64,000 bases of DNA, taken from the NCBI RefSeq assembly GCF_019100565.1, contig NZ_JAHRID010000003.1:372001-436000 (forward strand). The letters run 5' to 3'. The notes beneath the pieces are model-generated. The model did not search any database and was not told where the DNA came from. It saw only the letters and a list, made by a program, of their open reading frames with translations. This DNA is from Arsukibacterium indicum (GTDB taxonomy: Bacteria > Pseudomonadota > Gammaproteobacteria > Enterobacterales > Alteromonadaceae). Position numbers and translations under genes: made by a program. Positions 29,036 to 38,659 of this stretch are shown here, in pieces; within the stretch, counting starts at the first letter, position 1; each line of letters starts with the position of its first letter.

Positions 29036-30215
29036 ATTGCAGCCAGCAAATAATCCTACTATTAACAAACAACGGCTTGTTCAGCTCGATATCATTCGCG
29101 GCCTGGCCATTTTAGGTATTTTACTGGTTAATGTTTTTGCTTTTGCCAGCCCGCCGGACTACTCCCACAGCCTTATCTGGCAACCGGGTGTCAGTAGTGT
29201 AGATGTCGTGTTATTTAATCTGCAGACGCTGTTTTTTACCGGCCGCTTTTTAACCCTGTTTAATTTGCTGTTTGGGGTCAGCCTGCTACTGATACTTCAA
29301 AAATATGGCGAGGCATATTTAAGCCGCCGCCTGCAATGGCTGGCAGTGTTTGGCCTGCTCCATATCAGTTTTATCTGGTTTGGCGATATTTTGCTGTGGT
29401 ATGCCCTTACTGGTTTGGTAGTACTCAGGCAGGGTTATTATAAGCTTGATTGTGGCGCACTTTGGCGCAAAGGCGCTATCCATCTTGCCATATCGTTAAT
29501 TTTGCCAGTGCTGTTCAGTGTATATGTTTTACTGGCCGTGCCTCCACCACAGCAACCATTGGCTGCAGATGAACTGTTGGCGCAACAACAGTTATGGACC
29601 GGCCCTTATCTTAGCCAGCTGACTGAAATGCTTTGGCAAAACTTTGTTATGCTAGTGGGTTTTGCGCTAACCCTGTACTGGCTGATGGCCGCGTTGATGA
29701 TGTTCGGTATGGCGCTTTACAAAAGTGGCTGGTTCAGCCAGGGCTATTCCCCCCGCAAGACGCTGTTGTTGCTGCTGACGTCACTTTTAATCAGTAGCTG
29801 CACAGCTGTGTTAGATCATCTTACCGGCTATGGTTACGACCTGGCCTTAACCCTGCCGTGGGAGCAAATCAGCGCCCTGCTGATGGCACTTGGTTTCGCC
29901 AGCGCGCTGATTAATGCCCGCCTCAAGCCTGAGCTTTATCGTTGGCTGCAAGCCTGGCTGGCCCCTTGCGGCCGGATGGCCTTCACGCTGTATTTAAGCC
30001 AGAGCCTGCTAATGGTGTCGCTGTTTAAAGTGTTTAAACCCGACTGGTTTGCCAGCCTGGACCGGCTGGCGCTACTGGGCATTGCGGTTGCCACCATTAT
30101 CCTGCAACTATTATTTTGCCGCTGGTATCTGCAGCACTACTCGCAAGGCCCACTGGAATGGCTATGGCGGCGGTTGAGTAAGCAGCCGGCAGCTGCTACC
30201 AGTCAAGCTGAGTAA
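29025..30215 (+). CDS. DUF418 family membrane protein
   Basis: 396 aa with about ten membrane helices. RLVQLDIIRGLAILGILLVNVFAF near the N-terminus and the C-terminal GRMAFTLYLSQSLLM and GPLEWLWRRL motifs are characteristic of DUF418 (YeiB-like) proteins. These are distantly related to membrane acyltransferases; no substrate known. Followed 4 nt later by the YigZ-family gene. Confidence 0.9.
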   Translation: MSPELQPANNPTINKQRLVQLDIIRGLAILGILLVNVFAFASPPDYSHSLIWQPGVSSVDVVLFNLQTLFFTGRFLTLFNLLFGVSLLLILQKYGEAYLSRRLQWLAVFGLLHISFIWFGDILLWYALTGLVVLRQGYYKLDCGALWRKGAIHLAISLILPVLFSVYVLLAVPPPQQPLAADELLAQQQLWTGPYLSQLTEMLWQNFVMLVGFALTLYWLMAALMMFGMALYKSGWFSQGYSPRKTLLLLLTSLLISSCTAVLDHLTGYGYDLALTLPWEQISALLMALGFASALINARLKPELYRWLQAWLAPCGRMAFTLYLSQSLLMVSLFKVFKPDWFASLDRLALLGIAVATIILQLLFCRWYLQHYSQGPLEWLWRRLSKQPAAATSQAE

Positions 30216-30219
30216 TGAA

Positions 30220-30846
30220 ATGAGCCCCTACACCGAACTGGCTGCGCCGATTGAGCACAGCCTGACTGAGAAAAACAGTGAGTTCCTGAGCTTTTTGTTG
30301 CCGGTAAGCAGCCGTGATGAGGCGATGAGCTTGGTTAACCAGTATCGCGAGCAGTACCGCGCTGCCAACCATGTATGCTGGGCTTATATTATTGGCAATA
30401 CCCGCCAGCCGGAAATGCAGGCTTTTAGCGATGATGGCGAGCCAGCTGGCACCGCTGGCAAACCGATGTTGCATGTGCTGACCGAGCAGGAGCTGGGCAA
30501 TAGCCTGGCGCTGGTGGTACGTTATTTTGGTGGAGTGAAACTGGGTGCCGGTGGCCTGGTAAGGGCCTACTCGGCAGCGGTGTCGCAGGCCGCAGCAAAA
30601 GCAGTTCGCCGCCAGGTATTACCCCAACTGCAGCTGACGGTACGATTGGACTTTGCGCTGGAAACCCGGGCCCGCCAGCTTATTAATGAACTAGCTGGCC
30701 AATTGCTGGCCACTGACTACCAGCAGCAGGTAGTAATGAGTGTTAGCCTGCCGCTTAGCGCCGAAGCAGAATTTCGCAGCCAGCTGCAGAATATCAGCTC
30801 TGGCAGCGCGCTGGTCAGTGAGCTGCCGGCCGCAGCCGACGCATAA
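30220..30846 (+). CDS. yigZ: YigZ/IMPACT family protein
   Basis: 208 aa. The N-terminal UPF0029 domain shows EKNSEFLSFLLPVSSRDEA, HVCWAYIIG, SDDGEPAGTAGKPML and VVRYFGGVKLGAGGLVRAYSAA, the diagnostic IMPACT motifs. A C-terminal DUF1949-like domain follows. Cytoplasmic and of unclear molecular function, perhaps translation related. Co-directional with the DUF418 gene and, after a 129-bp gap, with the SMC operon. Confidence 0.92.
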   Translation: MSPYTELAAPIEHSLTEKNSEFLSFLLPVSSRDEAMSLVNQYREQYRAANHVCWAYIIGNTRQPEMQAFSDDGEPAGTAGKPMLHVLTEQELGNSLALVVRYFGGVKLGAGGLVRAYSAAVSQAAAKAVRRQVLPQLQLTVRLDFALETRARQLINELAGQLLATDYQQQVVMSVSLPLSAEAEFRSQLQNISSGSALVSELPAAADA

Positions 30847-30975
30847 GCTCCTGGCTGGGTTAATCTTCCGCTTACTGTGTTTTCAAACTGGCATTTAACC
30901 TCATTCCATGGATAATAAGCCGGATTAAAATGACCAGAGCGGTGCACCTGTATGGCGCCGCCGACAGGATGCGCT

Positions 30976-33900
30976 ATGTCTCGTTTACTTCGTATTGTGC
31001 TTATTCACACCCACCTGCCTGGGGTGGTGGAATTGCAGTTGGATCAGCACACCAATATTTGCGGCACCAACGCCTCGGGTAAAACCACTTTGCAACGGCT
31101 GGTACCGGTATTTTATGGCGAGCAGCCAAACCGGGTGGTACCGAAAACCCGCAAAAAGTTTGACGAGTTTTATCTGCCGTATAGCAACAGCTACCTGATT
31201 TACGAATATCAGCGCGAAGGCGGAGCCTTATGTCAGGTGGTATTAACCCGTAAAAGTGATGGCGGGGTGGAATACCGCTTTGTGGCCGCGCCATACCAGA
31301 GTGAATTCTATTTAATTGAAAGCAATGACGGCGTCAAAGCGCTCAGTTACAGCGACTGGGCCGCCAGTATGCGCAGCCGGCCTGAGGTGCAGGTATCGGC
31401 GAAAATCAGCGCTACCAGCGAGTATCGCAGCATTATTCAGAACGATGCCGCGGCGCTTAGGGGTAATAATGCCGATAGCGTTAAATTACGCCGGCTGGCC
31501 GCAAGCTTTAGTTTAGTCAGCAGTGGCCATAAGCTGCGCCATATTGAAAAGCTGGTCAGTGCCGTGCATGCCAAAGAAGGCAAAATGGACACGCTAAAAG
31601 CCATGCTGGCCGCCATTTTTGAAGAAGACGGCGTGACCCTGCCCACCACCAAGGTGAAAAACACCAAGGCGCGGGACTGGATCCAGCAAATGCGTCAGTC
31701 GATGCGCCTGGATAAACTGCAGCAGGATTTTGAGCGCTTAAAGCAGCTGGCCCAGCAACTGGATGGCAGCGAGGCGCAGTTAGCCGGTTTATTGCCATTG
31801 CTGGACCAAGATGAGCAACAGCAGAAACAGCAAAAAGCCGATGCCGAGCAACAGGTTAATACCCTGCGCGGCCAGCTGCAAAGCCTTAAAGAGCAGTTCA
31901 ACCAGCAGCAGCTGGAGCTGAACGGTCAACTGGCAAAAACCGAAGCCGATTTACATGAAACCAGCGCCCGGCTCGATCAGCTGCAGCAGCGCTATGATGA
32001 TTTCGAAAGCCAGGACATGCCAAAGCTGCAACGGGATACCGACGCCCTGCCACTGTGGCGGGAAAGCCTGCAGGAGCTGGTCGAACAATACCAGTTAATG
32101 GTAGAGCAGCACGGCGATTTAGAGCGCCAGTTAGAGCAGCGCAAAACAAAACTGCTCGAGAGCTTTAACCGCTTAAGCGAACAGCACCGCGGCAAAGCCC
32201 GCCAGCTGCAACAGCAAAAAGATGCCATCCGCGAGCAGCAGGATACCAAACTGGCCGCGCTGGAGCAGGCCTTTGCCCAGCGGCTGCAGCAGGCGCAGCA
32301 GCAATTTGCCGGTCAGTTAACCACGCTTAGCAGCAGCATCGCGGTGCTGAACAGCCAGTTACAGGCGCCACTATTAACTGAAACCGAACATGACGAGCTA
32401 CGCAGCGCTGACCTGCGCTTAGAGCAGGCTCAGCAACACGCCCAGCAGCAAGCCCGCCAGTTGCAGCAGCTACAACAACAGCATCAGCAGGCCCGCACGG
32501 CCCGCGACAAAGCTGATAACGCGCTGGAATTAAGCCGCAAGGCCCTGCACCAGAGTGAGCAGCAGCTGCAGCAATTGCACCGTCAGTTAACACCTGAGCA
32601 GGGCAGCCTGCGCCACTTTTTACGGCTGCATTACAGCGGCTGGGAGCAAAAATTAGGTAAGGTGCTGGACGAGCGCTTATTAGAGCGGCAGGATTTACAA
32701 CCCCATCTGGCAGCGCTTAGCGACAGCCTGTACGGCCTGCAGCTGGAGTTATCAGCGATTGATACCCCCGATTATGCTCAGGACGAAGTGGCGATACGCC
32801 ATCGCATTCAGGCCGCAGAGCAGCAACTGGCAGAGGCCAGCGCCGGCAAACAGCAGGCAGAAAAACACCTGCAGCAGTGCCACGAGCAGGCTGAACTTAG
32901 CCGCAGTCAGCTGGAGCAGGCCCAGTGGCAGCTAACCGAGTTTGAACAGAATATTGACTATGCCCGCGATGCCCGCAACCGGCTGCAGGCGCAGCAGCGG
33001 GAACTGAGTAGCCAGCGCCAGAGCAAGATCAAAACTGAACTGGCCAGCCAGCAACAGCAGCTGGAAAAACTGCAACAGCAGCAACAGGCTGATATGCAGG
33101 CACTGCAAAGCGACCATAACAGCCAGAAAATGGAGTTAAAAGCCGACTGGCAGGCCGAGCTGCAGGTATTTGATGAGCAAATCGACGAGCTGGAGCGCCA
33201 GCTTGAGCATAAGCGGGAAGATAATAAAAACCAGATTAAAGATTTACAGCAGGCATTCAGTGAAGAGCTGTCGGCCAAAGGTATTGATCCGCGCCGCTTA
33301 ACCGAGCTGAAGCAAAAACAGGAGCAGCTGAAAACCGACATTAAAGCGGTCGAAGCCCGCCAGGATCAGTTAACGGCCTGGCAGCAATTTATTAAGCTGG
33401 ACTGGCAGCAACTGCGGCCGCAACTGCTGGAGCGGGAAACCGGCCTGAAACAGCAACAGCGCAGCGTCAAGCAGGCGCTGGAGCAGCAAAAAACCGATTA
33501 CAGCAGCCAGAACAAACAGCTGGATGAGCAAAAGCGCCATCAGCAGGAGCTGATGAGCCAGGCCGAGCAATTACTGAATCAGATAAAACCAGTGCTGCAC
33601 AAATTGCAGGAGCTGCATCTGGCCACGGTAACGCCGGCCAGTGTCAGTGGCTCAGCCGATTTAGTGGAGCGGTTAGCCCGCGCCAATGAAGCCTTAGAGC
33701 AACGCAGCAAAGCCGACGGTGCATTAAAGCAGGCAGTTGCCCAGTTTGAAAATGTGCTGAGTAAAGACGCCGGCCCGGAATTTTTAGACCGGCTGGAGCA
33801 TGAGAAACGCAAACTGGCAGATTACGCCGCCGAGCGCCAGCAACTACCTATTTTGCAGAACCTGCTGCAGATTTTAAAAGACGCCCAGCAGCAATTGTTG

Positions 33901-34641
33901 GAAATGGGCGAGAATATTGGCGGCGATCTGAAGAAATTCTTCACTGTATTCAGTGACATTAACCGCCGGATTGCCCTGCAAAGCCGGCGCTTAAGCGAAG
34001 CGGTAGCTGATGATCTGGTGCTCGAAGGCATTAGCCGCTCTGAAGTGCGGATTTTATCCACCATTGACGAGCTGGGGTTCTGGCAGCCATTAAAACACTT
34101 CGCCAAACTCTATGATGACTGGGGCAGTTCGGGCAAGGCGCTGCCATCCGAGCAGTATTTAAATGCATTAGCCGATGTGGTGGAATTACTGCGGGCCGAT
34201 GAGCAGTACAGCATCGAGTCCTTGCTACGGCTGGAGCTACATTTAAGCGAAGGCGGCTCTGAGCTGGTGATTAAAAATGATCGCCAGTTACTGGAGTCTT
34301 CCAGCCATGGTATGGCCTACCTGATTTTATGTAAGTACTTACTGGCCTTTACCCGCCTGCTGCGCGGCGACGCCGACGTGGCCATTCACTGGCCTATTGA
34401 TGAAATCGGCACCCTGGCCTATCACAACGTCGAAAAACTGTTTGCCGCCTGCAGCAGCAATAATATTGTCATTGTCGGCGCCTTCCCTAACCCGGAATCG
34501 GATGTATTAATGCTGTTCAGTCATCGTTATTTAATCGAGCCGGACCAGCACGAGCCTGGCAAGCGGCGCTTAAAACGGATCCAACCGAAAATAAGCCGGC
34601 TGGCCGAGCGCCTCGCCACTAAGCAGCAGGAGGCAAGCTGA
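30976..34641 (+). CDS. SMC/MukB-like ATPase of a Wadjet/Mks-type system (DUF3584-like)
   Basis: 1,221 aa from ATG 30976 (AGGA ribosome site; the ATG at 30952 is less suitable). Walker A GTNASGKT lies at residues 30-37, and the YLP motif near 66 together with GKT recalls DUF3584. About 750 residues of Gln/Glu/Leu-rich coiled coil follow (about 235-980), interrupted near 550-600 by a less coiled segment that may be the hinge. The C-terminal head carries SSSHGM (about 1108), taking the place of the ABC signature, and Walker B HWPIDE with D1142/E1143. Expected to be the loop-extruding motor of a four-protein complex with the three genes behind it. Confidence 0.85.
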   Translation: MSRLLRIVLIHTHLPGVVELQLDQHTNICGTNASGKTTLQRLVPVFYGEQPNRVVPKTRKKFDEFYLPYSNSYLIYEYQREGGALCQVVLTRKSDGGVEYRFVAAPYQSEFYLIESNDGVKALSYSDWAASMRSRPEVQVSAKISATSEYRSIIQNDAAALRGNNADSVKLRRLAASFSLVSSGHKLRHIEKLVSAVHAKEGKMDTLKAMLAAIFEEDGVTLPTTKVKNTKARDWIQQMRQSMRLDKLQQDFERLKQLAQQLDGSEAQLAGLLPLLDQDEQQQKQQKADAEQQVNTLRGQLQSLKEQFNQQQLELNGQLAKTEADLHETSARLDQLQQRYDDFESQDMPKLQRDTDALPLWRESLQELVEQYQLMVEQHGDLERQLEQRKTKLLESFNRLSEQHRGKARQLQQQKDAIREQQDTKLAALEQAFAQRLQQAQQQFAGQLTTLSSSIAVLNSQLQAPLLTETEHDELRSADLRLEQAQQHAQQQARQLQQLQQQHQQARTARDKADNALELSRKALHQSEQQLQQLHRQLTPEQGSLRHFLRLHYSGWEQKLGKVLDERLLERQDLQPHLAALSDSLYGLQLELSAIDTPDYAQDEVAIRHRIQAAEQQLAEASAGKQQAEKHLQQCHEQAELSRSQLEQAQWQLTEFEQNIDYARDARNRLQAQQRELSSQRQSKIKTELASQQQQLEKLQQQQQADMQALQSDHNSQKMELKADWQAELQVFDEQIDELERQLEHKREDNKNQIKDLQQAFSEELSAKGIDPRRLTELKQKQEQLKTDIKAVEARQDQLTAWQQFIKLDWQQLRPQLLERETGLKQQQRSVKQALEQQKTDYSSQNKQLDEQKRHQQELMSQAEQLLNQIKPVLHKLQELHLATVTPASVSGSADLVERLARANEALEQRSKADGALKQAVAQFENVLSKDAGPEFLDRLEHEKRKLADYAAERQQLPILQNLLQILKDAQQQLLEMGENIGGDLKKFFTVFSDINRRIALQSRRLSEAVADDLVLEGISRSEVRILSTIDELGFWQPLKHFAKLYDDWGSSGKALPSEQYLNALADVVELLRADEQYSIESLLRLELHLSEGGSELVIKNDRQLLESSSHGMAYLILCKYLLAFTRLLRGDADVAIHWPIDEIGTLAYHNVEKLFAACSSNNIVIVGAFPNPESDVLMLFSHRYLIEPDQHEPGKRRLKRIQPKISRLAERLATKQQEAS

Positions 34642-35261
34642 TGTTACAACACGGACCTTTACTCGAGCGCCTGCTGGCCGGTGACTTTATCTGTCAGATA
34701 ACCGACGAGGATGCGTATCGCCATTTAAGCAATGAGCAAACGCAGCAGGATATTAACCATTACCTGCGGCCGCTAAACCGGCGGCTGGTCAGCAATGACG
34801 ATAATACGGTGTTTTTCTTAGGCTACCATGAGCTGAACAAAGCCGCCCGCGAACAGCTGAGCAGCCAGTTCTCACTTACAGTGCAATCGTTGTTGCCGCT
34901 ATTGGAGTGGCTGCAATTGGTGCAGGAAACCCTGGGCCGCGACAGCGCATTAACCGCAGGTGATACCATTAAGCTGCAGGAATTTGTGCTGCGCACGGAA
35001 GATAACCAGAGTTTGCGCCAGCGCTTAAACCAGCTGGCCAGCGACCGCTTTTTTAACAGCCAGAGCGAGCAGCTGGATAATCAGGTAAAACTGATTTTCC
35101 GCCGCCTGAAAGAGCATGGTTATCTGCTGCAGCCGCACCAGGACCGCCAGTATTATGTGGTGACCGGCAAAATTGACTATTTAATTGACGTAATTCGCTT
35201 TATCCGCGATGAAGAACAGCTGCCGGTCGATGACACCCCATCTCAGGAGGCGTTACTCTGA
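34641..35261 (+). CDS. MukE/MksE/JetB-like subunit
   Basis: 206 aa, overlapping the SMC stop by one base (TGATG). Two winged-helix-like parts are suggested: FICQITDEDAYRHLSNEQTQQDINHYLRPL early, and LIFRRLKEHGYLLQPHQDRQYYVVTGKIDYL at the end. This matches the kleisin-binding MukE/MksE partner in size and in its position in the operon. Direct sequence identity to named families cannot be judged by eye; the call rests on architecture and neighbours. Confidence 0.7.
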   Translation: MLQHGPLLERLLAGDFICQITDEDAYRHLSNEQTQQDINHYLRPLNRRLVSNDDNTVFFLGYHELNKAAREQLSSQFSLTVQSLLPLLEWLQLVQETLGRDSALTAGDTIKLQEFVLRTEDNQSLRQRLNQLASDRFFNSQSEQLDNQVKLIFRRLKEHGYLLQPHQDRQYYVVTGKIDYLIDVIRFIRDEEQLPVDDTPSQEALL

Positions 35262-36508
35262 TGGCGCCAACAGATAGCGGTATAGCTTCTAACCTGTTTA
35301 CTATCGGTAGCGATCGCCTGGCCTTGCTGGGCAAGCATCATAAAGCGCTGATGCAGGGTTATCTGGACGGTTTTATTGATGAAACCGCTTTTAGTGAAGG
35401 CGCGTTAAAAAAGCTGATTGCCGCCCGTATTTTATGGCGGCCGGACGAGCAGCAACCGCTGGCGCTAAGGCCCTTGGTCAGCGAGCTGATTGCCAGTATG
35501 GTGGCCGACGAGAACCGGCGGCAGATTAACGCCGACGTGGCGGAAAAGCTGGAGCAAATCCGCAACCGGGTGCAGGCCTACCGTGATGCCCAGTTTAAAG
35601 GCGACTACAGCGTGGCTGAGTTACAGCTGCAACGCTTAACCGAGCATGTGCACGATTTAAGCGGCCAGTTTGAAGAGGCTATCGACAGTTTATGGCACCG
35701 GCTGAACAGCGACTTTGGTTTTGTTGCCAGCCTGGATGATAAAATCCGTGAAAACGAACGGGCCCAGAAACAGCTGCGCCGCCTGCTCGACGGCCTGGAT
35801 TTACTCGACTTTAACGAGTTAATTGAGTTATCTGAAGGCAACAACCACCTGCGTAAATTGCTGGTTAGTCAGCTGCAGAATCAGCTAAGCTCGCACCATA
35901 GTAGCTTGCTGGAAGTACAAAAACGCTTAGTGGAACTGTTGGCCAAATTCCGCCAGCAGCAGGCCCGCTCTATGCTGATCACCAATATGGCCGCTTTTTT
36001 GCGACAACACCCGAAATACCAGCCGGCCGACTACCCGAACCGCTCTGAGTTACCGACCCTGTTTAATCAGGCCGCCCGCATAGTGCCACAAGCCGCTATT
36101 GCCCTGGATAACGCCAGCGACCGGCAAAGCCTGGCAGAACTGGTGCGCGCCCTGCCACGCTATCAGCCGGTAAAACTGCTTGATACCGAAAGTGCCAGCT
36201 TTAGCAGCGTGCTGGTAGATGATGAAATAGCTGCCCGCCAGCAGGCACTGAAAACTGATGTTGAGAATTTTTACCTGCGGGTGATTGATCAGGGTGGCAA
36301 ACTCAGTGCCCTGGGGTATTTGGAGCAGCAAGCGCTTGAGTGGGACAGCGAGATCTGGCTGTATCAGATCATCGCCGAGTACCAGGCACTGCCACAGGAC
36401 GAAAAGCAGATGTTCGCGATAGTACGTGACGAAGCCCCGGTAAGCGCTATGAACCAGTTGTTGCTTATCCGTGATATCAGCCTGCAGTTACAGGTTCAGG
36501 CAGCGTAA
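35261..36508 (+). CDS. MukF/MksF/JetA-like kleisin subunit
   Basis: 415 aa, joined to the previous gene by TGATG. The N-terminal region (about 1-90) looks like a winged-helix dimerisation domain. A central coiled coil (about 85-235: VAEKLEQIRNRVQAYRDAQF, LDDKIRENERAQKQLRRLLDGL, SLLEVQKRLVELLAKFRQQQ) follows. The C-terminal domain (about 270-400) would bind the SMC head. This is the plan of MukF/MksF kleisins. Shorter than typical JetA proteins. Assignment by architecture and operon. Confidence 0.7.
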   Translation: MAPTDSGIASNLFTIGSDRLALLGKHHKALMQGYLDGFIDETAFSEGALKKLIAARILWRPDEQQPLALRPLVSELIASMVADENRRQINADVAEKLEQIRNRVQAYRDAQFKGDYSVAELQLQRLTEHVHDLSGQFEEAIDSLWHRLNSDFGFVASLDDKIRENERAQKQLRRLLDGLDLLDFNELIELSEGNNHLRKLLVSQLQNQLSSHHSSLLEVQKRLVELLAKFRQQQARSMLITNMAAFLRQHPKYQPADYPNRSELPTLFNQAARIVPQAAIALDNASDRQSLAELVRALPRYQPVKLLDTESASFSSVLVDDEIAARQQALKTDVENFYLRVIDQGGKLSALGYLEQQALEWDSEIWLYQIIAEYQALPQDEKQMFAIVRDEAPVSAMNQLLLIRDISLQLQVQAA

Positions 36509-37377
36509 TGCATTACCCGCCGCTGACTGCTCAAGCCCTGCGCTACCTGCAGCAACTGCAGCAGCGGCTGAACGCCAGTGGCAGCGAGCGGGTAACAACC
36601 AATGTTAAAGCCGTACAGCAGGTCCTGGCCTGGTGTATTGAACATGAGCTGGTACCGGGCAACAGCCTGCAGCTGCCGCATTTTACCTTTACCCAGGCAT
36701 TGCTGAAAAATATTGCTTCGGTGCAACAACGCTTGCAGCAGGCGTGCTTTCTGGATAATTTAAGCCAGAACAGCCGGCTAAACAATGCCAACGCCAGCCA
36801 GCAAGAGCTAAAAAGCATTGGCCTGCAACCGCGTCAAAACCGAGTGCTGGTAAAACTGAATATGGCAGTAGCGACCAACCTAGGCATAGCGGCAGATATT
36901 ATCGATATCGACTGGCAGCACCTGCCACTAGCACAGTTTGACGCCCTGCTGATAGTAGAGAACCTTGATTGCTTTTATCAGCTGGCAAGTTTTAACGTTG
37001 CACTGCCGTATCAGCAGCCGCTGGTTATTTATCGCGGCGATGAGGTCTATAGCAAAGGCTGCAAAGCATTATCTGCTGCCTGGCATAGCAGCGCCAAACC
37101 CAGCATTTACTTTGGCGACGCCGATTTGGCCGGGCTTAGCATCGCGCTGAGCCTGCAATGCCAAAACATGTTACTGCCTGCCATCAGCGAGTTTACCCAG
37201 CGCGCCAGCCCCGCCATGCTGGATGATAAGCAACTTAAATATCAGCAACGGCTGCAACAAATGTCGGTTAGCGCGGCATTTTTACCCTATCAGCAGCTAC
37301 TATGTCAGCAACTTATAGGCCTACGCCAGCAGAATATGCAGGAAATATCGCTAATACCGGTTAATCTGCTCGGCTGA
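36508..37377 (+). CDS. Toprim-domain nuclease subunit, JetD/MksG-like
   Basis: 289 aa, TAATG overlap with the kleisin gene. The C-terminal half has Toprim signatures: acidic residue in LLIVENLDCFYQL (E151), then VIYRGDEVYSKG, and the DxD motif in IYFGDADLAGLSIAL (D204, D206). The N-terminal 120 residues are helical and probably the DNA/complex-binding arm. In Wadjet the corresponding JetD cleaves small circular plasmids once the SMC motor has extruded them. It is shorter than the type I JetD proteins I know. Confidence 0.8.
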   Translation: MHYPPLTAQALRYLQQLQQRLNASGSERVTTNVKAVQQVLAWCIEHELVPGNSLQLPHFTFTQALLKNIASVQQRLQQACFLDNLSQNSRLNNANASQQELKSIGLQPRQNRVLVKLNMAVATNLGIAADIIDIDWQHLPLAQFDALLIVENLDCFYQLASFNVALPYQQPLVIYRGDEVYSKGCKALSAAWHSSAKPSIYFGDADLAGLSIALSLQCQNMLLPAISEFTQRASPAMLDDKQLKYQQRLQQMSVSAAFLPYQQLLCQQLIGLRQQNMQEISLIPVNLLG

Positions 37378-37390
37378 GCAGCTTGCTTAG

Positions 37391-37409
37391 AACGTTAAGG
37401 GTCAGATCC
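37391..37409 (+). repeat. Left copy of an imperfect inverted repeat flanking the toxin-like module
   Basis: AACGTTAAGGGTCAGATCC. Its reverse complement recurs, with one substitution and one deletion, at 39111-39128. The two copies enclose 37628-39048 exactly on both sides. Confidence 0.55.
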
Positions 37410-37627
37410 ATTTGTTATAAATGACGGAAAACTCCAAACCTCCCCTACCGGCGCCGTCTGTGTGAACAGCTTACAGGACCAGGCCGACAGAATATGCAGA
37501 AATAGAATTCGCACCGCTGCGCTAACAACGCCAGAGCTTGTTGTAAATTTAATTAAATAAAAATGTTTATATATTGAGATTATTAATCTAGAATTTCTGC
37601 GTAATTTACCTGTATAGGGATATCACC

Positions 37628-38659
37628 ATGCCAGAAATTTACTTTTCCCGCTCAAGTCAGCGAGCAGAGCAGATTTTTGCTGAGCAACCAGACCTGCTTG
37701 CGAAATATCAAAAACTTAATAATAGACGTGATGATTTTTTACTGCCAAATCAGCCTTATTTAATGAGCTGTGCACCTGGCGATGATTTAACATTACAAGT
37801 CTTTAACCGCTTTTCGCACCCGGAGTTGCAACGCTTGCAGCAAGTTGCCTCCGCATATGATGACTATACCCTGGCTATTGCCTATGTTACGGAAGAGCAA
37901 ATAAACCCAGTAATGGCGCTATTAGACGAACATGGTCTGACGGCTGCCGGTGCGTTAGTGGGTGCAGCAAATAGCAAATACTCTGCGTTTCAGCGCTCAA
38001 TCCTAAGTTATCAGCGTGCCCTGATAGATTTGCACGATGCTAGCCAGGCCAAGGCGCAGGCCAGTGGCGCCCGAACCAAATCCGCGCATAACGCAGTAAT
38101 TGCCAGCAAGGCAGCACACGCCAAGCGAGTACATGCTGAGATGGTGCAGCGTTTTCAGGCTCAACTGCAACGCTACCATGCAAACCTCAGCTCGCAAGCT
38201 GGTCGCTCAGCTCTATTAAATGCTGAGCGCGGTATAAATATCGCCCGCAGCGGCCGGCGCGGTCATCAGACATCGCAATCTCTGCATTTTGCTAATAGTC
38301 AGCAAGTGGCAACAGTGCAACGCTTTGTTAATGGCACCCAAATTATTGGACGCGGCCTGTTAGTGCTGGACTTTGGTTCGCGTACCCATAAAGTAATGAC
38401 GACACAGGGCGACGCTACTCGTATGGCAGTAACTCAGTATTCAGGTTTTGCTGCTGGAGCATTAACTGGTTATGCATTCGGAAAAGGTTCTGTCGCCGCA
38501 ATAAGCGCGATTAGCCTGGGACTAACGTTAACGCCTGTGGGATGGGTTATATTGATTGGCAGTGCAGCAGTACTTGGGTTCATGGCTGCCACGACGATGG
38601 ACAATTGGGCACAAAACGAAACTGGGTATGTTTACGATCGTATTCGAGGTCGTCGTTAA
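37628..38659 (+). CDS. Putative membrane-targeting toxin/effector
   Basis: 343 aa, no signal peptide. Residues 1-130 form a globular part (FLLPNQPYLMSCAPGDDLTLQVFNRF). Residues 135-190 form a charged Ala/Lys/His-rich helix, and 270-325 are a glycine- and alanine-rich hydrophobic segment long enough for a two-helix hairpin (GALTGYAFGKGSVAAISAIS, TPVGWVILIGSAAVLGFMAA). A short basic tail RIRGRR ends it. Hydrophobic C-terminal hairpins of this sort occur in pore-forming colicins and some type VI effectors. The next gene overlaps the stop codon and encodes a small multi-helix membrane protein, as immunity proteins are. The function is a hypothesis. Confidence 0.45.
   Translation: MPEIYFSRSSQRAEQIFAEQPDLLAKYQKLNNRRDDFLLPNQPYLMSCAPGDDLTLQVFNRFSHPELQRLQQVASAYDDYTLAIAYVTEEQINPVMALLDEHGLTAAGALVGAANSKYSAFQRSILSYQRALIDLHDASQAKAQASGARTKSAHNAVIASKAAHAKRVHAEMVQRFQAQLQRYHANLSSQAGRSALLNAERGINIARSGRRGHQTSQSLHFANSQQVATVQRFVNGTQIIGRGLLVLDFGSRTHKVMTTQGDATRMAVTQYSGFAAGALTGYAFGKGSVAAISAISLGLTLTPVGWVILIGSAAVLGFMAATTMDNWAQNETGYVYDRIRGRR

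Noticed and set aside
31800-33600. CAG-rich polyglutamine tracts as a tandem repeat element
   Set aside because: Irregular codon pattern explained by Gln-rich coiled coil; no exact repeat unit.
31001-34106. Several long antisense frames within the SMC gene
   Set aside because: Produced by the CAG/CTG-rich coiled-coil codons; translations are Cys/Ser/Leu repeats.
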